DNA of 64,000 bases from Lunularia cruciata (GCA_948567375.1 OX419757.1:30938001-31002000); one strand, 5' to 3'; counted from the first letter of the stretch, positions 11,004 through 24,012 are shown. Notes: generated by a model from the letters alone, not told the origin. A program made the numbers and translations.

Positions 11004-13807
11004 TTAGCCCGATCTGATGTCTACCTCATCATCGGCTTCCAAACCCAATGATCTTTCTACTATTTCTCCTTCTTCAGGTATGGCTAATTCCACCAAGTCC
11101 CTCACTACTTCTACTACTTCTACACTACAATCTACAATTGAGCTCATGGGTAATCTATCTACATCCTTATCTCCTAACCCACTCTTCTCTAATGTGTCAA
11201 TCATCAAGTTCGATGACACTTGAATTTCTACTTCTGCAACATCGGGTTTCTTTTCCACTGTCACACTATTCCAAATCTTCTCTAATTTCAAATTGACTAA
11301 ATCTAGTCTAAGACTAACATTGTTCTCTACATCTAACATTTTCCTATCTACGCGTTCCCTCAATTGAATCAATAAGGTGTTCATGTCCACATCCTTGGCC
11401 TTTCTCTTCCAAGTTTCCTGCACAAGTAACTTCAACTCATGTAGGCGAGCTTCCTCCAATCTCCTTTCAGCCTCCGTGCTTAAGATTGCTCTTTACTTTC
11501 CTGCAACTTCCCCTACTGACTCCGATGCATATCCTCGAGAGCGCTCTACCTTCAACTCCTCACGATACATCTTCAACTCGTCTTCATATTCTACAGTGAA
11601 CATCTTCTTCTCTTCAGCATACTGCACGCTCTGCTGTTCCGTGCTCATGACAAGTTCTTGCAATCGTTCTTCTTCTTCTTGCCTGGCTGCCAACTCTCTT
11701 TGCCATGCTTGATCTTTCACTACTGCACTTTTCTTTAAACAGTCCAACTCCTGCTCCATTACAATGGTCATTGCCTTCAAATGAACGTTCTTGATGCGCA
11801 CATCACTCACTTCTTCCTTCATCTTGTTGAGCCACATTGCCTGTTCCGTGATTTCTTCGGCTTGCTTCTGTAGTTCCTTTGCTTTTTCTTCGCATCTCTC
11901 TTGTAACATCTTGAAAGTCTTCTTCTTCAAGACCTCTTCCCTCCGAAGTTCTCAATTTCTTCATTTCTTTGGACTTGTTGCTCCTGCAATCCCTTCACTT
12001 CACTCAATAGATGCTTCACCAATTGCAACTCATTCATGTCCTTCTTGCGATCTTGGGGAATTACTCTCCGATACTCTTTCAATAGCTCCAGCAATGGTGT
12101 GACCACCTTTGTCAAATATGATATCCTGCCAAATTTTTCTTCCTCTTCATCGCCATCTTCATCTTGAGTCTTCACCTCCATCATTGGCCCCTTTATCCAA
12201 AGTTGCGATCTTTGTATCCTCATCATTTCGGCACTTTCTTCATCTTGGCCTCTTGAACTCGGCCCCGCAAGATTCTCCTCTTTCTCTTCTGGTCTTGGCT
12301 TATTCACCATCATTGCCTGACAAGCCTCACTTACTACCACCAATTGTTGGACCTCTGGCTCCCCATTGCTATCGCTCCTAGACTCCTCACTTTTTAATGT
12401 GAGCTCCTCTTCTTACGATTCCTCCTCTTGCGACTCAGTCTCTTCCCCATACTCTGATCCCGATGATGCCTCTTTTATGATCTTCATAGTCTTCAACATC
12501 AGCCGCCGAGTCTTCCTTTGCGTGGGAGGCAACTTTGTTTCTTCAGGTTTACCATGTTTCTTTGTCTTTGGATTGGTAATTTCTTTGACCTTCCACTGTC
12601 CGGTCTTTGAGAAATATTCATCGTTTGCTTGAAGATGCAGCATATACTGGCGCTCTTCCTCGTCTGCTTCCCCTCGTAAATCGGGATGCATGTGAGACAC
12701 CATACGATGACGCTCTTCTTTGGTCAGCAAGTTCAGTCCGAAGTAGAAGTGGGCTGCAAACGGTGCAAAATAATGTGGTGGCAAGCCCATTTGCCAATTA
12801 ACCACCATCTGCCTTGTTTGGTGGTAAAAGCACTTCACCCAATTCACTGGAACTCCTACAAACATCTGATGGAAGAAGACAGCTTGCTGCATGTTCACGT
12901 AGGTGGTTCATTTTGGCTTGAACATGGCCATCATTGCCCCCACAATACTTCTTTGGATCGGATCCCAATAGGACTCCACCTTGTAACCATTCGTAGTTCT
13001 TGGAGTGAAAAACAAATTGCGGATCTTTGCCGTCTCCTCTGCAGCATCACACTTCCAATAGAAGGTGATAGAAGGTTTGGTTCTCTTGCTTCTCTCCCCA
13101 ATACTAACTTCCATCGAGCCGGATTGCCTCTCTTCCCTTCCACCTCGGGACCGTCCTCACAATTACTGGCAGCAATCTCTGCCATCACTCTTGGGAAACT
13201 AAAATTCTAGTTCCATGCTAAAAAGTTAATACAAAGTCTAATCAAGACTTCGATTCTAGCTACTACATGTACTCTTTGGATTGCAAAACCTTGCACCGCC
13301 AATGCATTGGCCACCTTCTTCACCATGATCTATTCCCTCGTTCTACAATGTTGGAAGATGAGAGCCTCTCCTAGACGAGACACTTTAACTCCCTTAGGGT
13401 TTCGGAAAATCTCACTCTCAATGGGCTTCCGGGCACACATTACTGCAGGTTGACTCCTCAAAGGAATTGGAAATTTACTCGGAACATTCAACTTTTCCCT
13501 GCATAGTCACCATTTTATATTTCCCCAAATTGTAGTCATTCTTCAGTCGATTTCAACTTCAAATTGCTCTCTTCTATGTGCAACTCCTGATCACTATCAA
13601 GACATGATTCTTCTGCCTCCGCCGTTTCTTGAAATGTACTTTCTTACCACGCACCAAGGTTGTTAAACGGTCTTCGTCTCTCCTGTGTCTTCCAACCCGA
13701 AGACGGTGATCTTTGGACTTTTTCCGGTGTACTCCTCTTCCGAGGACCTCCATCATCGGATCCAATGTCATCTTCTTTGGATTTCCTCCGAAGTTAGTTT
13801 CATCCAT
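11004..13807 (-). pseudogene. Family B protein, ~930 residues, nearly full length (B4 copy)
   Basis: I do not recognise this protein by name. The presumed start is the ATG at 13807 (MDETNFGGNPKK), only 86 bp inside the element end. In order: a short basic N-terminus; a conserved ~250-residue domain (about 13250-12650) with IRRSIxGxMMAMFKPK, NMQQAVFFxQMF and FAPFAAHFYFGLNLLT; a Ser/Glu/Lys linker (12560-12350); then a long heptad-rich coiled coil (12200-11150) with no zinc knuckle; then an acidic Val-rich tail. A handful of stops and frameshifts split it into pieces at 13574-13807, 12908-13114, 12413-12898, 11927-12343, 11493-11930 and 11004-11459. The N-terminal domain recalls the plant-transposon protein domains found in extra frames of some plant retroelements; that link is from memory and weak. 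Confidence 0.7.
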
Positions 13808-13892
13808 TCTTCGTTTGCAATTTGACTTTCAGTGCTTGCTTCTTCTCTTAAACACAAGTAAACATAGAAAATCAAAAAATGTGGGTACCACA

Positions 13893-15428
13893 GTTCCTTA
13901 CCATTGGCCAATCTTCTACATTTGCAAGATTTGGTCCTACATGAGTGTACCAATTCCTTGCCTTCTTCCTTGGTACACTCAAAAAGATTCACACTCTATC
14001 TATTTTTGCATCTTCTTTGTTGGCTATGGTAATTGCCTCAAACTCTTTCACAAAGGTGTTAAGATCTTCTTCTTCATATGGTACTCTTTAGCTTTCTAGT
14101 TTGGATTTAAATTCAAGTTACAATGTAGAAGATCTTTGGCCTACAAAAATTTTCTATTCAAAGTATTCTACACCAAAGATCTTTTTAGCCAAAGATATTC
14201 TTTTGAGCCAAAGGTGTTTTTAGGCCAAATATGTTTCTATACTTGGTCTTCTATTATCACTTTCCCTTGGCTTGGGATTCCCTTTGTCCAAGATTCTAGG
14301 GCAAGGAATTACCTTCACCTCTACAAATTCTAATAAAAAGTTTTATCCTTTCCTTGTACTCTAAAACCAAGTTGAGCAAGGCCATAGTGAATTCCTTAAA
14401 CTTCTTTGCAATGTGTTTGTGATGCATGTTGGAGAGTTGGTTCAGTTGATTCATGTACACCTTTGCCTCCAATGCATGTACTTAAGATCTCAACTACCTC
14501 AATTTCAATTTTTGTAGCTAAGCCTTCACTACCAACTTACCTATCCTAACCAATTGATTTCATATCATCTCCATGTGTGTCATAATCTTTATTTTCTCCT
14601 CATCTAGTTGCCTTCTTGCCTTGCCTTCCTTGCAGCTTGGCCACTATTTTCTCCTAAATTACTAATGATCTTCCTCTTGTTCTTTCTTCTCCTTCAAAAT
14701 CATGATGAGCTTAAGAATCTGTACTTTTGCAATTTGGTGGGCTTCTTGATTTTGCAATTATGCACTGACCACCAATACCTTCATCTTCTTGACTTCTCCT
14801 TGTAGAGCATCAATTTCCTCCTCTTGAGTCTATAATTTCTCATCAAAATACCTTAATCTTCTTGACAAAGGGTTTTCTTTGTCCTAAAAATACTTCAATA
14901 CTTTGACATACTTCCTTGCTAGGGCTTTTCCTTCCTTCCTCAACTAGAATGCCTCTTGGACCAAGTGGTTTTCTTCCCTTTATCCTGGCACTTGGGGTGA
15001 ATTTTCTAGCCCTCACACTCTTTGCCATTGCTCTTTTTTCTAGGCAAAGCCATTACCTCTCAAAATCTCCATTCCTTGATCCTGATTATCCCTAATCTCA
15101 TAGAGCATGTTGTGGTCCTTAATTTCCCAATTCTATAGCCAGAATTCAAGTTTCTACTATGAAATGTCACTAAACAAACCTAAGAGACTTGATCATAATT
15201 TCTTGTATCATCCTATGATGCTTTAGCACTCAAAGCACTGAGGCCATGTCCTTCTCTATAATCTATAATATAAGAACTCACTTACAAGGATGTGCTCTCT
15301 CTTTGTAGGTCTAATCTCACCAATTCTGCTAAAGGTGGAAAGAAGTATCACTTGGCTAAGGATTGCACTTGTCTAATTTGGAAAAGTATAAAGTAGCTGG
15401 TTTGATCTAAGTCTTATGGTCTTGGTTC
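13893..15428 (-). other. Remnant H, a probable old relative of family B
   Basis: No gene is intact here. On the minus strand 15130-14330 reads as degraded Lys/Glu-rich coiled coil (for example DEEKIKIMTHMEMI and KKFKEFTMALLNLVLEYKER) much like the B and D proteins but too decayed to join. 14130-14300 is T-rich with repeats of CCAAAG/GCCAAA. The same CCAAAG-rich composition returns at 16270-16370, beyond the A LTR, which suggests one element split by that insertion. Confidence 0.4.
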
Positions 15429-16120
15429 TATGAGCCGGCCTCTCTCTCACTGAGGGTGAACCTCTGATGGCTATTGTGGTAATGCACCATGGACTAAGAG
15501 GGCAAGGAACCCCAACTCCATCATACTCCTCCAAGGCTAACACTCCAAGACTCAAGACATTGCTCACTAGAGAACTCAATGAGAGAGAGATAATTGCAAA
15601 TGAAAGGATGATGAGTACCTCCTCACTCCTTGTTTATATACTTATGAAATAGTTACACACTAAAGTTACTATTTACTACAATAACTCAAGTTAATAGGCT
15701 AAAAGTCAAGTAAAGTAAAAAATTATAAAGGAATATCTATCCACACGGGCATATTCCACTAAGCATGTGATCTTATCTTGACCCAACCACTAAGTCAAGG
15801 ATTCCTTCACATGTGCTATCCTTGGACTATAGAAGAATCCAAAACAAAAAGGCTTACGGGCCCAAGAGTTCTCAACTTGTTCCTCAAAGCCAAACACCTA
15901 GGAGTAATAACAAGTCAACACACTAGAATCCAAAATAGTGGTGCTCATCTTTTGCACTTCCTCTAAAGTAAGGTCCCCACTATCTTAGCTATGAGTAAAT
16001 TTAGCTAATCATGACAAATGTAGAACCATCCTTTATCTCTATATATATAATACCTCTCAAGTGTTTGTAATACCAAGCTAAATATCAAAATATCAAACAC
16101 ATGCACAAATGGATGTTACA
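15429..16120 (-). repeat. Family A solo LTR
   Basis: 692 bp, TGTAACATCC reversed at 16120 to TATGAGCC at 15429, flanked by GTTC (15425-15428) and ATTC (16121-16124). This is a 4-bp target duplication with one transition. The TATATAAA box is near 15632. No internal element sequence adjoins it. Confidence 0.9.
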
Positions 16121-16905
16121 ATTCAACCATTACAAATTTTTGGTGGGTGCACCCAAGGTGAACGTTCACAACCCACACATGCAAACATTTCAATATGTCA
16201 GACTATTATTAGATCTAATTCTTGGTCCAATGATGCCACATTGCACCAAAAGGTACTTAGGCTAATGGTCTTCCAAGGCCAAAGGTTGATGACTCCAAGG
16301 GTTTACAATGCCAAAGGTCTTTCAGGCCAAAGTTCCAGTTTGCCAAAGTTAGTCTTGCCAAAAGGATTTTAGTCCTCAAAATTTCTTACTAACTACCCTC
16401 TTACTCTCATATGACCATCATTGGCCTCTTCATGTTGCACTTTTCCACATTTTTCTTCTCTTGCTTGGCGTGATTTCTCCCATGCCAAAGGTAATCGTAT
16501 AAAACCTTCTTCCATTCTTGCAAACTACTAATTCCTACATTTCTATAGAACATAGACAAAAATAAATAAATGGTAGACTTTGAAAAAAAGTGAAGCATCA
16601 TACTTGCAATAGCTAACACTATCTTCTTCTTCTTTGTATCTTTTGGAGGTAAGAATCCCTTTGGAGGTACATTTGATGCAATGGTTGCATTCAAATCTTG
16701 TGTATGCTCACGGACCAGAATTTTCATCACAAGTTCCTCTCTTGGAGTAGGGGAGTGGAAAATCATCTGATGGAGATGTCATCTATATTTCCTATTGGAT
16801 GAAGTCTTCTTTCTACTTCTTCCAAATATCCGTAAGGTAAGGTTATGGTGCTCCCATCTCTTCAAAAACTGCTTTTGTTGATCATATCAAGCTTATATTG
16901 CTAGA
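16121..16905. other. Unassigned sequence between A LTR and B5
   Basis: CCAAAG-rich sequence at 16230-16380 resembles the stretch at 14130-14300 on the other side of the A LTR. A minus-strand open stretch at 16407-16766 has no recognisable motif. I treat all of it as a further part of remnant H. Confidence 0.35.
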
Positions 16906-17280
16906 TGTGGTACCCACATTTTTTGTTATTTTAAGTTTTGTTCTATTTGGAAGAAGAAGTGTACACACAAAGTTGTATTGAGCCCAAATGGCATTGGAAG
17001 GATAAGAACTATGTCTTTGGTTTGTAACCCAAAGAAAAGAGACTTTGTGTCAAACGTAAAGTACTTGAATTGGATCTGTCAGAGTTCAACCCAAAGTAAG
17101 GAGACTTCACCTTGGGGTGATCAACCCAATGCAAAGAAAAAGTAACAGATTTCCTTTGGGTGGGAAAATCAAGAATGGTACCGCATACAAAAATTACTAA
17201 GGCACAAACGGGAGAAATTAATAGTGATAGGAGAAGTGCATGCAAGAGGTGTGATTTCTTGGTAGACAATCCTTCAAAGA

Positions 17281-20200
17281 ATGACTGAGAAACGTTGGAC
17301 TATAAAGTCAAGTTTTGAAGCAAGAATGAGACAAATGACATGTGAATTTCCTTTGCCTTTGCGGAGTCATCCTAAGGGAGAATGGGGAAGAGGAGTGGTC
17401 ATGAGTGAAGTTGTGAAGAATTCAAAGGGATTGAGAGCTGCACATCCAAAGGATGGGAGATTTGTCTTGCGGAAGCACATCACAAAGGAGAGTAGAATGA
17501 CAGAAATCAAGAAGTGCCATATATTGGCATCAAGAAACCTAGTTATTAGGAGGCTAGATGTGATGGCTTGCATTGAAGTTCTCAGTAGACTTTGCACCAC
17601 TTTCCTTGCATGAAATTGGAACCTTCATTTTTCTAATTTCATGGTAGAGATCACGGCTAGTAAGTAGGCGTGCCAGTGTAGATGGGCTGGCAACAATAGG
17701 GAAGAGAGGCAATCCGGCTTGTGGATAGAGTCGGATTGGAGACTAGTGTTAGGAAGAGAGAGTGGAGAAGAGCATGGGGCCACGTTCTTGGAGAAGAGAG
17801 AAGTCACAAAAGAGACCCAAGAGATCAGAGATTTGTTCACCTCAAAGCACATGAAGAATGGGTACAAGGTGGAGACGTATAAAAACCCGGTGAGAAGAAG
17901 CATTGTGGGTGCAATGATAGCGCTGTTCAAATCTGAGTGCACTACCTATGTGACAAAGCAATAGGCGGTGTTCTTCCACAAGATGTTTGCAAGTTAACCA
18001 ATCAATTGGGCCAATTGAACCAATCAATCAGCAGATGAGGCAGATGGTGCTGAATTGGAGGACGTTGATGCCATCACACTACTTTGTGCCTTTCACATCA
18101 CACTTCTACCTTAGGTTGAATTTGTTAAGTAGTGATGAGATGAAGAAGATCATCTTTCATTTTCATCCCAATCTGTGACAAGAAGCCAATGAGAAGGAGA
18201 GACAATACATTTGTCAATTGAAAAGTAATGATGATCATTATGCAAGAACGGGATAGGATCGGAAGATGGTTGTGTCTTGCCAAGCAAGAAGAAGAGAAGT
18301 CAACCCAAGGTGGAGAGCTTGCCAATGGGGCCCTAGAAATTACAAAGAATTGGGCAGAGAGAAGGGAAGCAAGGCCAGAGGATTGCACCTACAGAGGAAG
18401 TCAAATCAAAAGGCAAAGCAAAGTTTGCATCAGAGAGAATGGAGGAAGAAGAGGTGAAATTGAACCTACAGAGCAAAGAGTCTAGTGAGGAGAGCAAGGG
18501 TGAACCCGAGCTGCAAAAAGATCAAGAGTAGGAGATGTCTCTGCAAGAAGAAATTGAGTGGCAAGAGGCAGAAGATGAAATTATCACAGAGTTAGCGAAT
18601 GAAAGAGCAAAAGTATTGGTGGTTGAGCCAAGGCAATACTGTAACACCCATTTGTGCATGTGTGTGATATTGTGAGATTTAGCTTGGTAGTACAAGTACT
18701 AAAGAGATATTATTTATATAGAGATAAAGGATGGTTCTATATTAGTCATGGTTAGCTAAATTTAGTCATAGCTAAGATAGAGGGCACCTTACTTTAGAGG
18801 AAGTAGAAAAGATGAGAACCACTTTTTTGGATTTTAGTGTGTTGACTTGGTATTATTCCTAGGTGTTTGGCTTTGAGGAAAGAGTTGAGAACTCTTGGAC
18901 CCGCAAGCCTTTTTGTTTTGGGTTCTTCTTTAGTTCAAGGATAGCCCATGTGAAGGAATCCTTGACTTAGTGGTTGGGTCAAGATAAGACCACATGCTTA
19001 GGGGAATATGCCCATATGAATGGATATTCCTTTCTACTTTTTGACTTTACTTGACTTTTAGTCTAGTAACTTGAGTTACTATGGTAATTAGTAACTTTGG
19101 TACGTAACTATTTCACAAGTATATAAACAAGGGGTGAGGAGGTACTCATCATCCTTTCATTTGCAACTATCTCTCTCTCATTGAGTTCTCTAGTGAGCAA
19201 TGTCTTGAGTCTTGGAGTGTTAGCCTTGGAGGAGTATGATGGAGTTGGGGTTCCTTGCCTTCTTAGTCCATGGTGCGCTACCATAATAGCCATCAGAGGT
19301 TCATCCTGAGTGAGAGACAGGCTGGCTCACAGTACATGCTAGAAGGAGAAGGTTCAAAGGCAGCCTGGCCGATTATCAATCTGGATGATGAAGAGAGTTC
19401 AGAGGACAAGGTGTCACTAATAATACAAAGATCTCGACTTTGTAGTAAGGCATTGGACTCGAAAGAAAAGAACCAGATCGCTATAGACCTTGAAGAGAAG
19501 GCAGCAGAAGAAGCAAGATGCAAGGGGGTAGAGTACCTTTGGGATGTGGTATGTTTGTTGTTGTTGCAGATGGAAAAGAAGAAGAAGGAGATGCAAATCA
19601 GACATTCCGATGTGCAGACGGTGTTGTAGGTGCTCAAGAGATTAGAGTTTGAAAATCAGAAGTTGCAAGAGAGAGTGAGGGGAGGAGAAGAAGAAAGGGA
19701 AATCTTCTTAGTAGATGCAATGTTGCAGAAGAAGATCAACAAGAGTCTGCAAGTTTAAGAAGAAAGGGAGAGAGTTGGTGATGAAAGTGAGGGAGGTTAC
19801 ACAAGAAAGACTTTGGGTGGAGAAGTAACAAGCCAAAGTGAAGGCGGAGCAAGAAAATGGCAAGGAATTGGTGGATGCTAAGGAAGAGAGATCAATGCAT
19901 TCTAACATAAGGTAGAAGAGAAGATAACAACCTGGCAGTAGGAATTGGCTAACCACCATCAAGAAGAAGGAAGGCTGAGAGATCCGGTGCAGATGTTAGA
20001 GGCAAAGATTGACCAATACGTGAAGGAGTTGGAGGATTGTACAATAGAGTATGAGGAGGAGTTGAAGCTCAGTGAAGTTGTGATGGAGGAAGAAGACAGA
20101 AGAAGCAATTGAAGGAATCACTTGAAAAGCAATCATGGAACTAAAGGCAAGGTTAACCACGGAAGCCGAAGTGAGAATGGAGGAATCATGTTTACATAAG

Positions 20201-20580
20201 TTACAATTTTTGGTGCAAGAGACAAGAAGTAAGAATGAAATGAACAACAACTTGAATGCCTTGTTGATCAGTCTTAGAACTCAAATTGATAGGAAGATGT
20301 TAGATGTAGAGGATAGCATTTCTATCAGACTTGGGTTGATTAAGTTAGCATTACAAAGTCTTCAAAATATTGTACATATCAGACCCAAAGAGATGGGAGT
20401 GCAAGTGTCTTTGGATAGAGATGGGAGTGCAAGTGTCTTTGGATTTGACTCTACACACTTTAGAGAAGAGTGGGTTGCAAGATAGTGAGATAGAAAGATT
20501 ACCTGCAAGGTTAATTGTAGATCAGAGCAAAGACATGTTAGAATTGGTAGAGGAATTGGAAGTTGTAGAACCCAAAGTAT
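17281..20580 (+). pseudogene. Family B protein remnant (B5 copy), split by an A LTR
   Basis: The N-terminal conserved domain lies at 17281-18180: IRRLDVMACIEVLSRLCTTFLA, then DWRLVLGRES, then RRSIVGAMIALFKSECTTYVTKQ. The linker is at 18250-18600. The frame is then broken by the A LTR, and the coiled coil resumes at 19350-20580. Stops and frameshifts are frequent. A short duplication near 20400-20445 repeats the GTGCAAGTGTCTTTGGAT string, giving two copies of a VQVSLD-like segment. Confidence 0.65.
18640..19331 (+). repeat. Family A solo LTR nested in B5
   Basis: 692 bp, TGTAACACCC to GGCTCACA, flanked by ATAC (18636-18639) and GTAC (19332-19335). The TATATAAA box is at 19120-19127. It interrupts the B5 gene between linker and coiled coil, so it is younger than B5. 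Confidence 0.92.
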
Positions 20581-21478
20581 AGGAGAAGAAGAGACTTTCC
20601 TTGGGCTTGGAAGCCAAAGTAGATATAGACATCAGATCAGATAAGGACAATTTTGAGATAGGAAGAGGTAGATATGAAGAGGTGCATTGTCATTTCAGAT
20701 ATAAACGTTGGTAAAGTTGTTAGGAAACAATTTAGGGAGTTAGATAACTATCAAGAGCTCAGTCTATTTAAAGGAGGCCTTCATAGTAAATTGTTGTTTA
20801 GTGTTCATTATTCCTGAGAATAGATAAAGCAAAGTGTTGTGAAGCAGTGCTCATAGCTGGAGCTTAATTTTGAGTATCAATTTTGTATATGTGTTTGTGA
20901 GTGTTAGGAGAATTTCAAAGTGCAAGTTAGTGTGTTTGTTGGATTCCGCAGCATTGATCTTCATTCTGTGTTTGATCTTGAGTGAAGTGCAATCAATGCC
21001 TTGATAGATATGAGAGGAATTGTAGTGTTGGTAGTATTTTGCATTAGTGAGTGCATTGCTAAGTTGATGTGAACCAATTTTGTTCAAGGAAGTTGTGCCT
21101 TTAGTAGAGGGGTGGAACAAAATTTTTAGGCTAAGTCATTTTGCAGCAAAATAGCCATTTTTGGGATAGACTAAATCATCACAATCAAGATTGCTTTGAA
21201 AGATTTGAAAGATTTGTGATTATGGATGACAAATTGTTGTGATGAGATTGCAAGTCAGTGCTTGTTACTCTCTTTTGGGTGTAGTTGTTACTTGAGAGAT
21301 TAAAGATGCAATCAAGAAGAACTACATTGTTATTGTGCTTTGTATTTGACTCATATCTCTACGGGAACAAACTTTGTGCTTTGTATTGTGCTTTGTATTT
21401 TGACTCATATCTCTACGAGAACAAACTTTACTTACCTGATTACCACAAAAGTGATATTTGTTGGGTTGTCACACTAGA

Positions 21479-23305
21479 GAACCACTAAATATGTTGTAGT
21501 TAATCAAAGAAGTGCCTCAAATGGAGGGTTCTTAGAGGAATGATGTTTGCAAGCTAGGATGGGAAAAACACTTGGAGTGATTAAGATAATGTTGAGTACT
21601 TGTAGGCCAATCTACTTGTAGGATGTCTAACACTTGGAGTGATGTAGGATGATCCCAAATGCTAATAAGAATGAGTTTAGAGACCACATGAGTTACATGG
21701 CCAAGTATCAAGGTGGCAAGCAAAGTTGTGTCAGAAAGGAGATGGGAAGCACTTGGAGAGGTGTAGAATGACCTTGAGTGCATGAGGATGGAACAACACT
21801 TGGAGTGTTGACAAGTAAGGTGTATAGGCCCAAGTCTCAAGTGCCAGCTTGGCACTTGGACTTAAGTGCCACTACAATTTGAACATGCCACCAAGGACCA
21901 TTACCTGCAAGATAAGCATTGATACTTGGCAAGCAAGCATAGAGTGGGAGAAAGTAATTAGGGAACAGATTTTTGGCACATGGGAGGGTGACTTTGCACC
22001 AAGGACAATATGAAGAGGCCTTTGCCTGCATAACAATGAGTGCTTACCTACTCTATAATCACTAGAGTGTTGAAGAATGACCATGAATTGGGTGTATAAA
22101 TTGAAATGCTTGGCTAGCAATGGCACTTATTGCAAATCAATCTGCCCACTTAGCTGATCAAGTCATATCCTATGCATTTTTGTGGAGAAGTGAGTTATTT
22201 ATAGTCATTTGAGAGTGGCACTCATAATAATTTTGGGTACTTAGTGTGAAGTGAGGTACTTGGTGTAGCATAACAATAAGTTGCAACACTTTTGTATGCA
22301 AGAGCTATGGTATTCCCTCCAACCTTACAAGAAGGCATTTTAGGCCATCCTTAGATCCCTTGCTATCAAAAACATGGGTAATATATTACAGAATGGACAG
22401 GATTAAAAGTAAGCACTTGGGATTCCTACTATGGAATTGGGAGTTGTCTGATTTTCATATGATCCATGAATTGAGGAGCAAAAAAGAGAAAATGTTAGGA
22501 GGAATGAGAGGTAATCCTCTAAACTGGAAAAGGACCACTCAAAAATGGTATTGCGGTTGCAAGAGCCATGACCATAGATAGTAAATCCATAGACAAAGTA
22601 CTTACCTTTGAAGTCAAGAGTCACTTCAGTTGCAAGCGCTCCAAGAACAATGGATAAAGTGTAGCCAAATACAAGGACCATGCACAAAGGGCCATTGTAG
22701 AAGCAATTATGAATCTCTGTAAGCAGAAAAGAACCAGCTACTTGACCAATGGCTAGGTAGTGTTCTTTGACTACATGTATTTAGGAGAACTTGTTGATTG
22801 GGCAAAGATGGTTAATAAACAATGCAAGCTCATGCATCAAGACTTTGAAGAGAAAGGAGGTGCCACCTACATTGCTCTTTTTGTTATGCATTACTACATA
22901 CAATGAATCTACTAACAAAGGAAGAGAGAAAGAGATTCTTCACACATTTCCACCTATAGATCATTTTGAATCACAACCTAAAAGACCTACATAGATCACC
23001 AAGTATAGGATGGCCAATGCTAAGTTTGTAGAGATAGGCCAATTTGTGCTTGTAGATGAAGAACTAGTCTTGCCAAAGGCTCCAAAAGGGAAGAACATTA
23101 CACCAAAGAAGAAGCCACTTATTCTAGCAAAGAAGTCAAAGGCAAGTGCCCAAATTGTTGAAGTGTCCTCTTTAGAAGATGAAGTTTAGGACACTAGAGT
23201 AGATGAACACAAGGACAAAGAGGAGCAAGGATTTTTCAGTCCGTAAGGATCAACCTCCACTTTAGAAGACAAGGATAAAGGAGAAGAAACTTGGGAACAT
23301 GCTTA
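21479..23305 (+). pseudogene. Element D, 5' part: diverged relative of family B
   Basis: 21540-21860 is non-coding and holds several scattered CACTTGGAGTG motifs. From about 22690 the plus strand shows a decayed copy of the B N-terminal domain (AIMNLCKQKRTSYLTNG, VVFFDYMYLGELVDWAKMVN), followed near 23040-23280 by a Lys/Glu-rich linker. The order is that of B, but sequence identity is low. It is cut at 23309 by element A1 and resumes at 31146. Confidence 0.55.
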
Positions 23306-23309
23306 GTCC

Positions 23310-24001
23310 TGGGAGCCGGCCTGTCTCTCACTCAGGATGAACCTCTGATGGCTATTATGGTAGCGCACCACGGACTAAGAAGGCAAGGAACCCCAACTCC
23401 ATCATACTCCTCCAAGGCTAACACTCCAAGACTCAAGACATTGCTCACTAGAGAACTCAATGAGAGAGAGATAGTTGCAAATGAAAGGATGATGAGTACC
23501 TCCTCACTCCTTGTTTATATACTTGTGAAATAGTTACGTACCAAAGTTACTAATTACCGTAGTAACTCAAGTTACTAGACTAAAAGTCAAGTAAAGTCAA
23601 AAAGTAGAAAGGAATATCCATTCACATGGGCATATTCCCCTAAGCATGTGGTCTTATCTTGACCCAACCACTAAAGCAAGGATTCCTTCACATGGGCTAT
23701 CTTTGGACTAAAGAAGAATCCAAAACAAAAAGGCTTGCGGGCCCAAGAGTTCTCAACTCTTTCCCCAAAGCCAAACACCTAGGAATAATACCAAGTCAAC
23801 ACACTAAAATCCAAAATAGTGGTGCTCATCTTTTCTACTTCCTCTAAAGTAAGGTCCCATCTATCTTAGCTATGACTAACTTTAGCTAACCATGACTAAT
23901 ATAGAACCATCCTTTATCTCTATATAAATAATATCTCTTAAGTACTTGTAATACCAAGCTAAATATCACAATACCACACACATGCACAAATGGGTGTTAC
24001 A
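23310..24001 (-). repeat. A1 3' LTR
   Basis: 692 bp. Aligned at a constant offset of 7140 with the other LTR, every base agrees except 23312 (g here, t at 30452). Confidence 0.96.
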
Positions 24002-24012
24002 TTTACCCCCGG
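24002..24012 (-). promoter_or_regulatory. A1 polypurine tract
   Basis: On the minus strand CCGGGGGTAAA directly precedes the TGTAAC start of the 3' LTR, the expected place of plus-strand priming. Confidence 0.8.

Larger units (their letters stand above)
10220..13892 (-). mobile_element. B4: complete family B unit with perfect 5-bp target duplication
   Basis: 3673 bp between GTTCC at 10215-10219 and GTTCC at 13893-13897. In the sense of its gene it starts TGTGGTACCCACA and ends GGGTTGTCACA. The TG...CA ends and the 5-bp duplication are those of an LTR or LTR retrotransposon. I see no direct repeat between its two ends, no primer site, no RT and no integrase. The simplest reading is a giant solo LTR: a ~3-kb U3 holding a gene, a TATA box at 10876-10883, then R-U5 of about 650 bp. 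A non-LTR explanation is not excluded. Confidence 0.85.
16906..21473 (+). mobile_element. B5: family B unit with perfect duplication, interrupted by an A LTR
   Basis: It starts TGTGGTACCCACA at 16906 and ends TTGGGTTGTCACA at 21473, flanked by CTAGA on both sides (16901-16905 and 21474-21478). Subtracting the nested A LTR (18640-19331 plus one 4-bp target copy) leaves about 3.87 kb, close to B4. The TATTTAAA box is at 20765-20772. This copy in plus orientation confirms both family B termini independently of B4. Confidence 0.87.

Noticed and set aside
12686-13210. 174-residue plus-strand frame in B4 and its 139-residue parallel in B7 (42214-42633)
   Set aside because: Antisense shadows of the conserved domain; the minus-strand frame is the one with shared domain order in D and F.
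10220-13892. Family B as a DNA transposon with short inverted ends (TGTGGTACCC / TGTGACAACCC)
   Set aside because: The inverted match is only a few bases beyond TGTG, there is no transposase, and 5-bp duplication with TG...CA is the LTR pattern. I keep it as a minor alternative only.
16407-16766. 119-residue minus-strand frame as a host gene
   Set aside because: No domain, no homologue in the window, and repeats on both sides.
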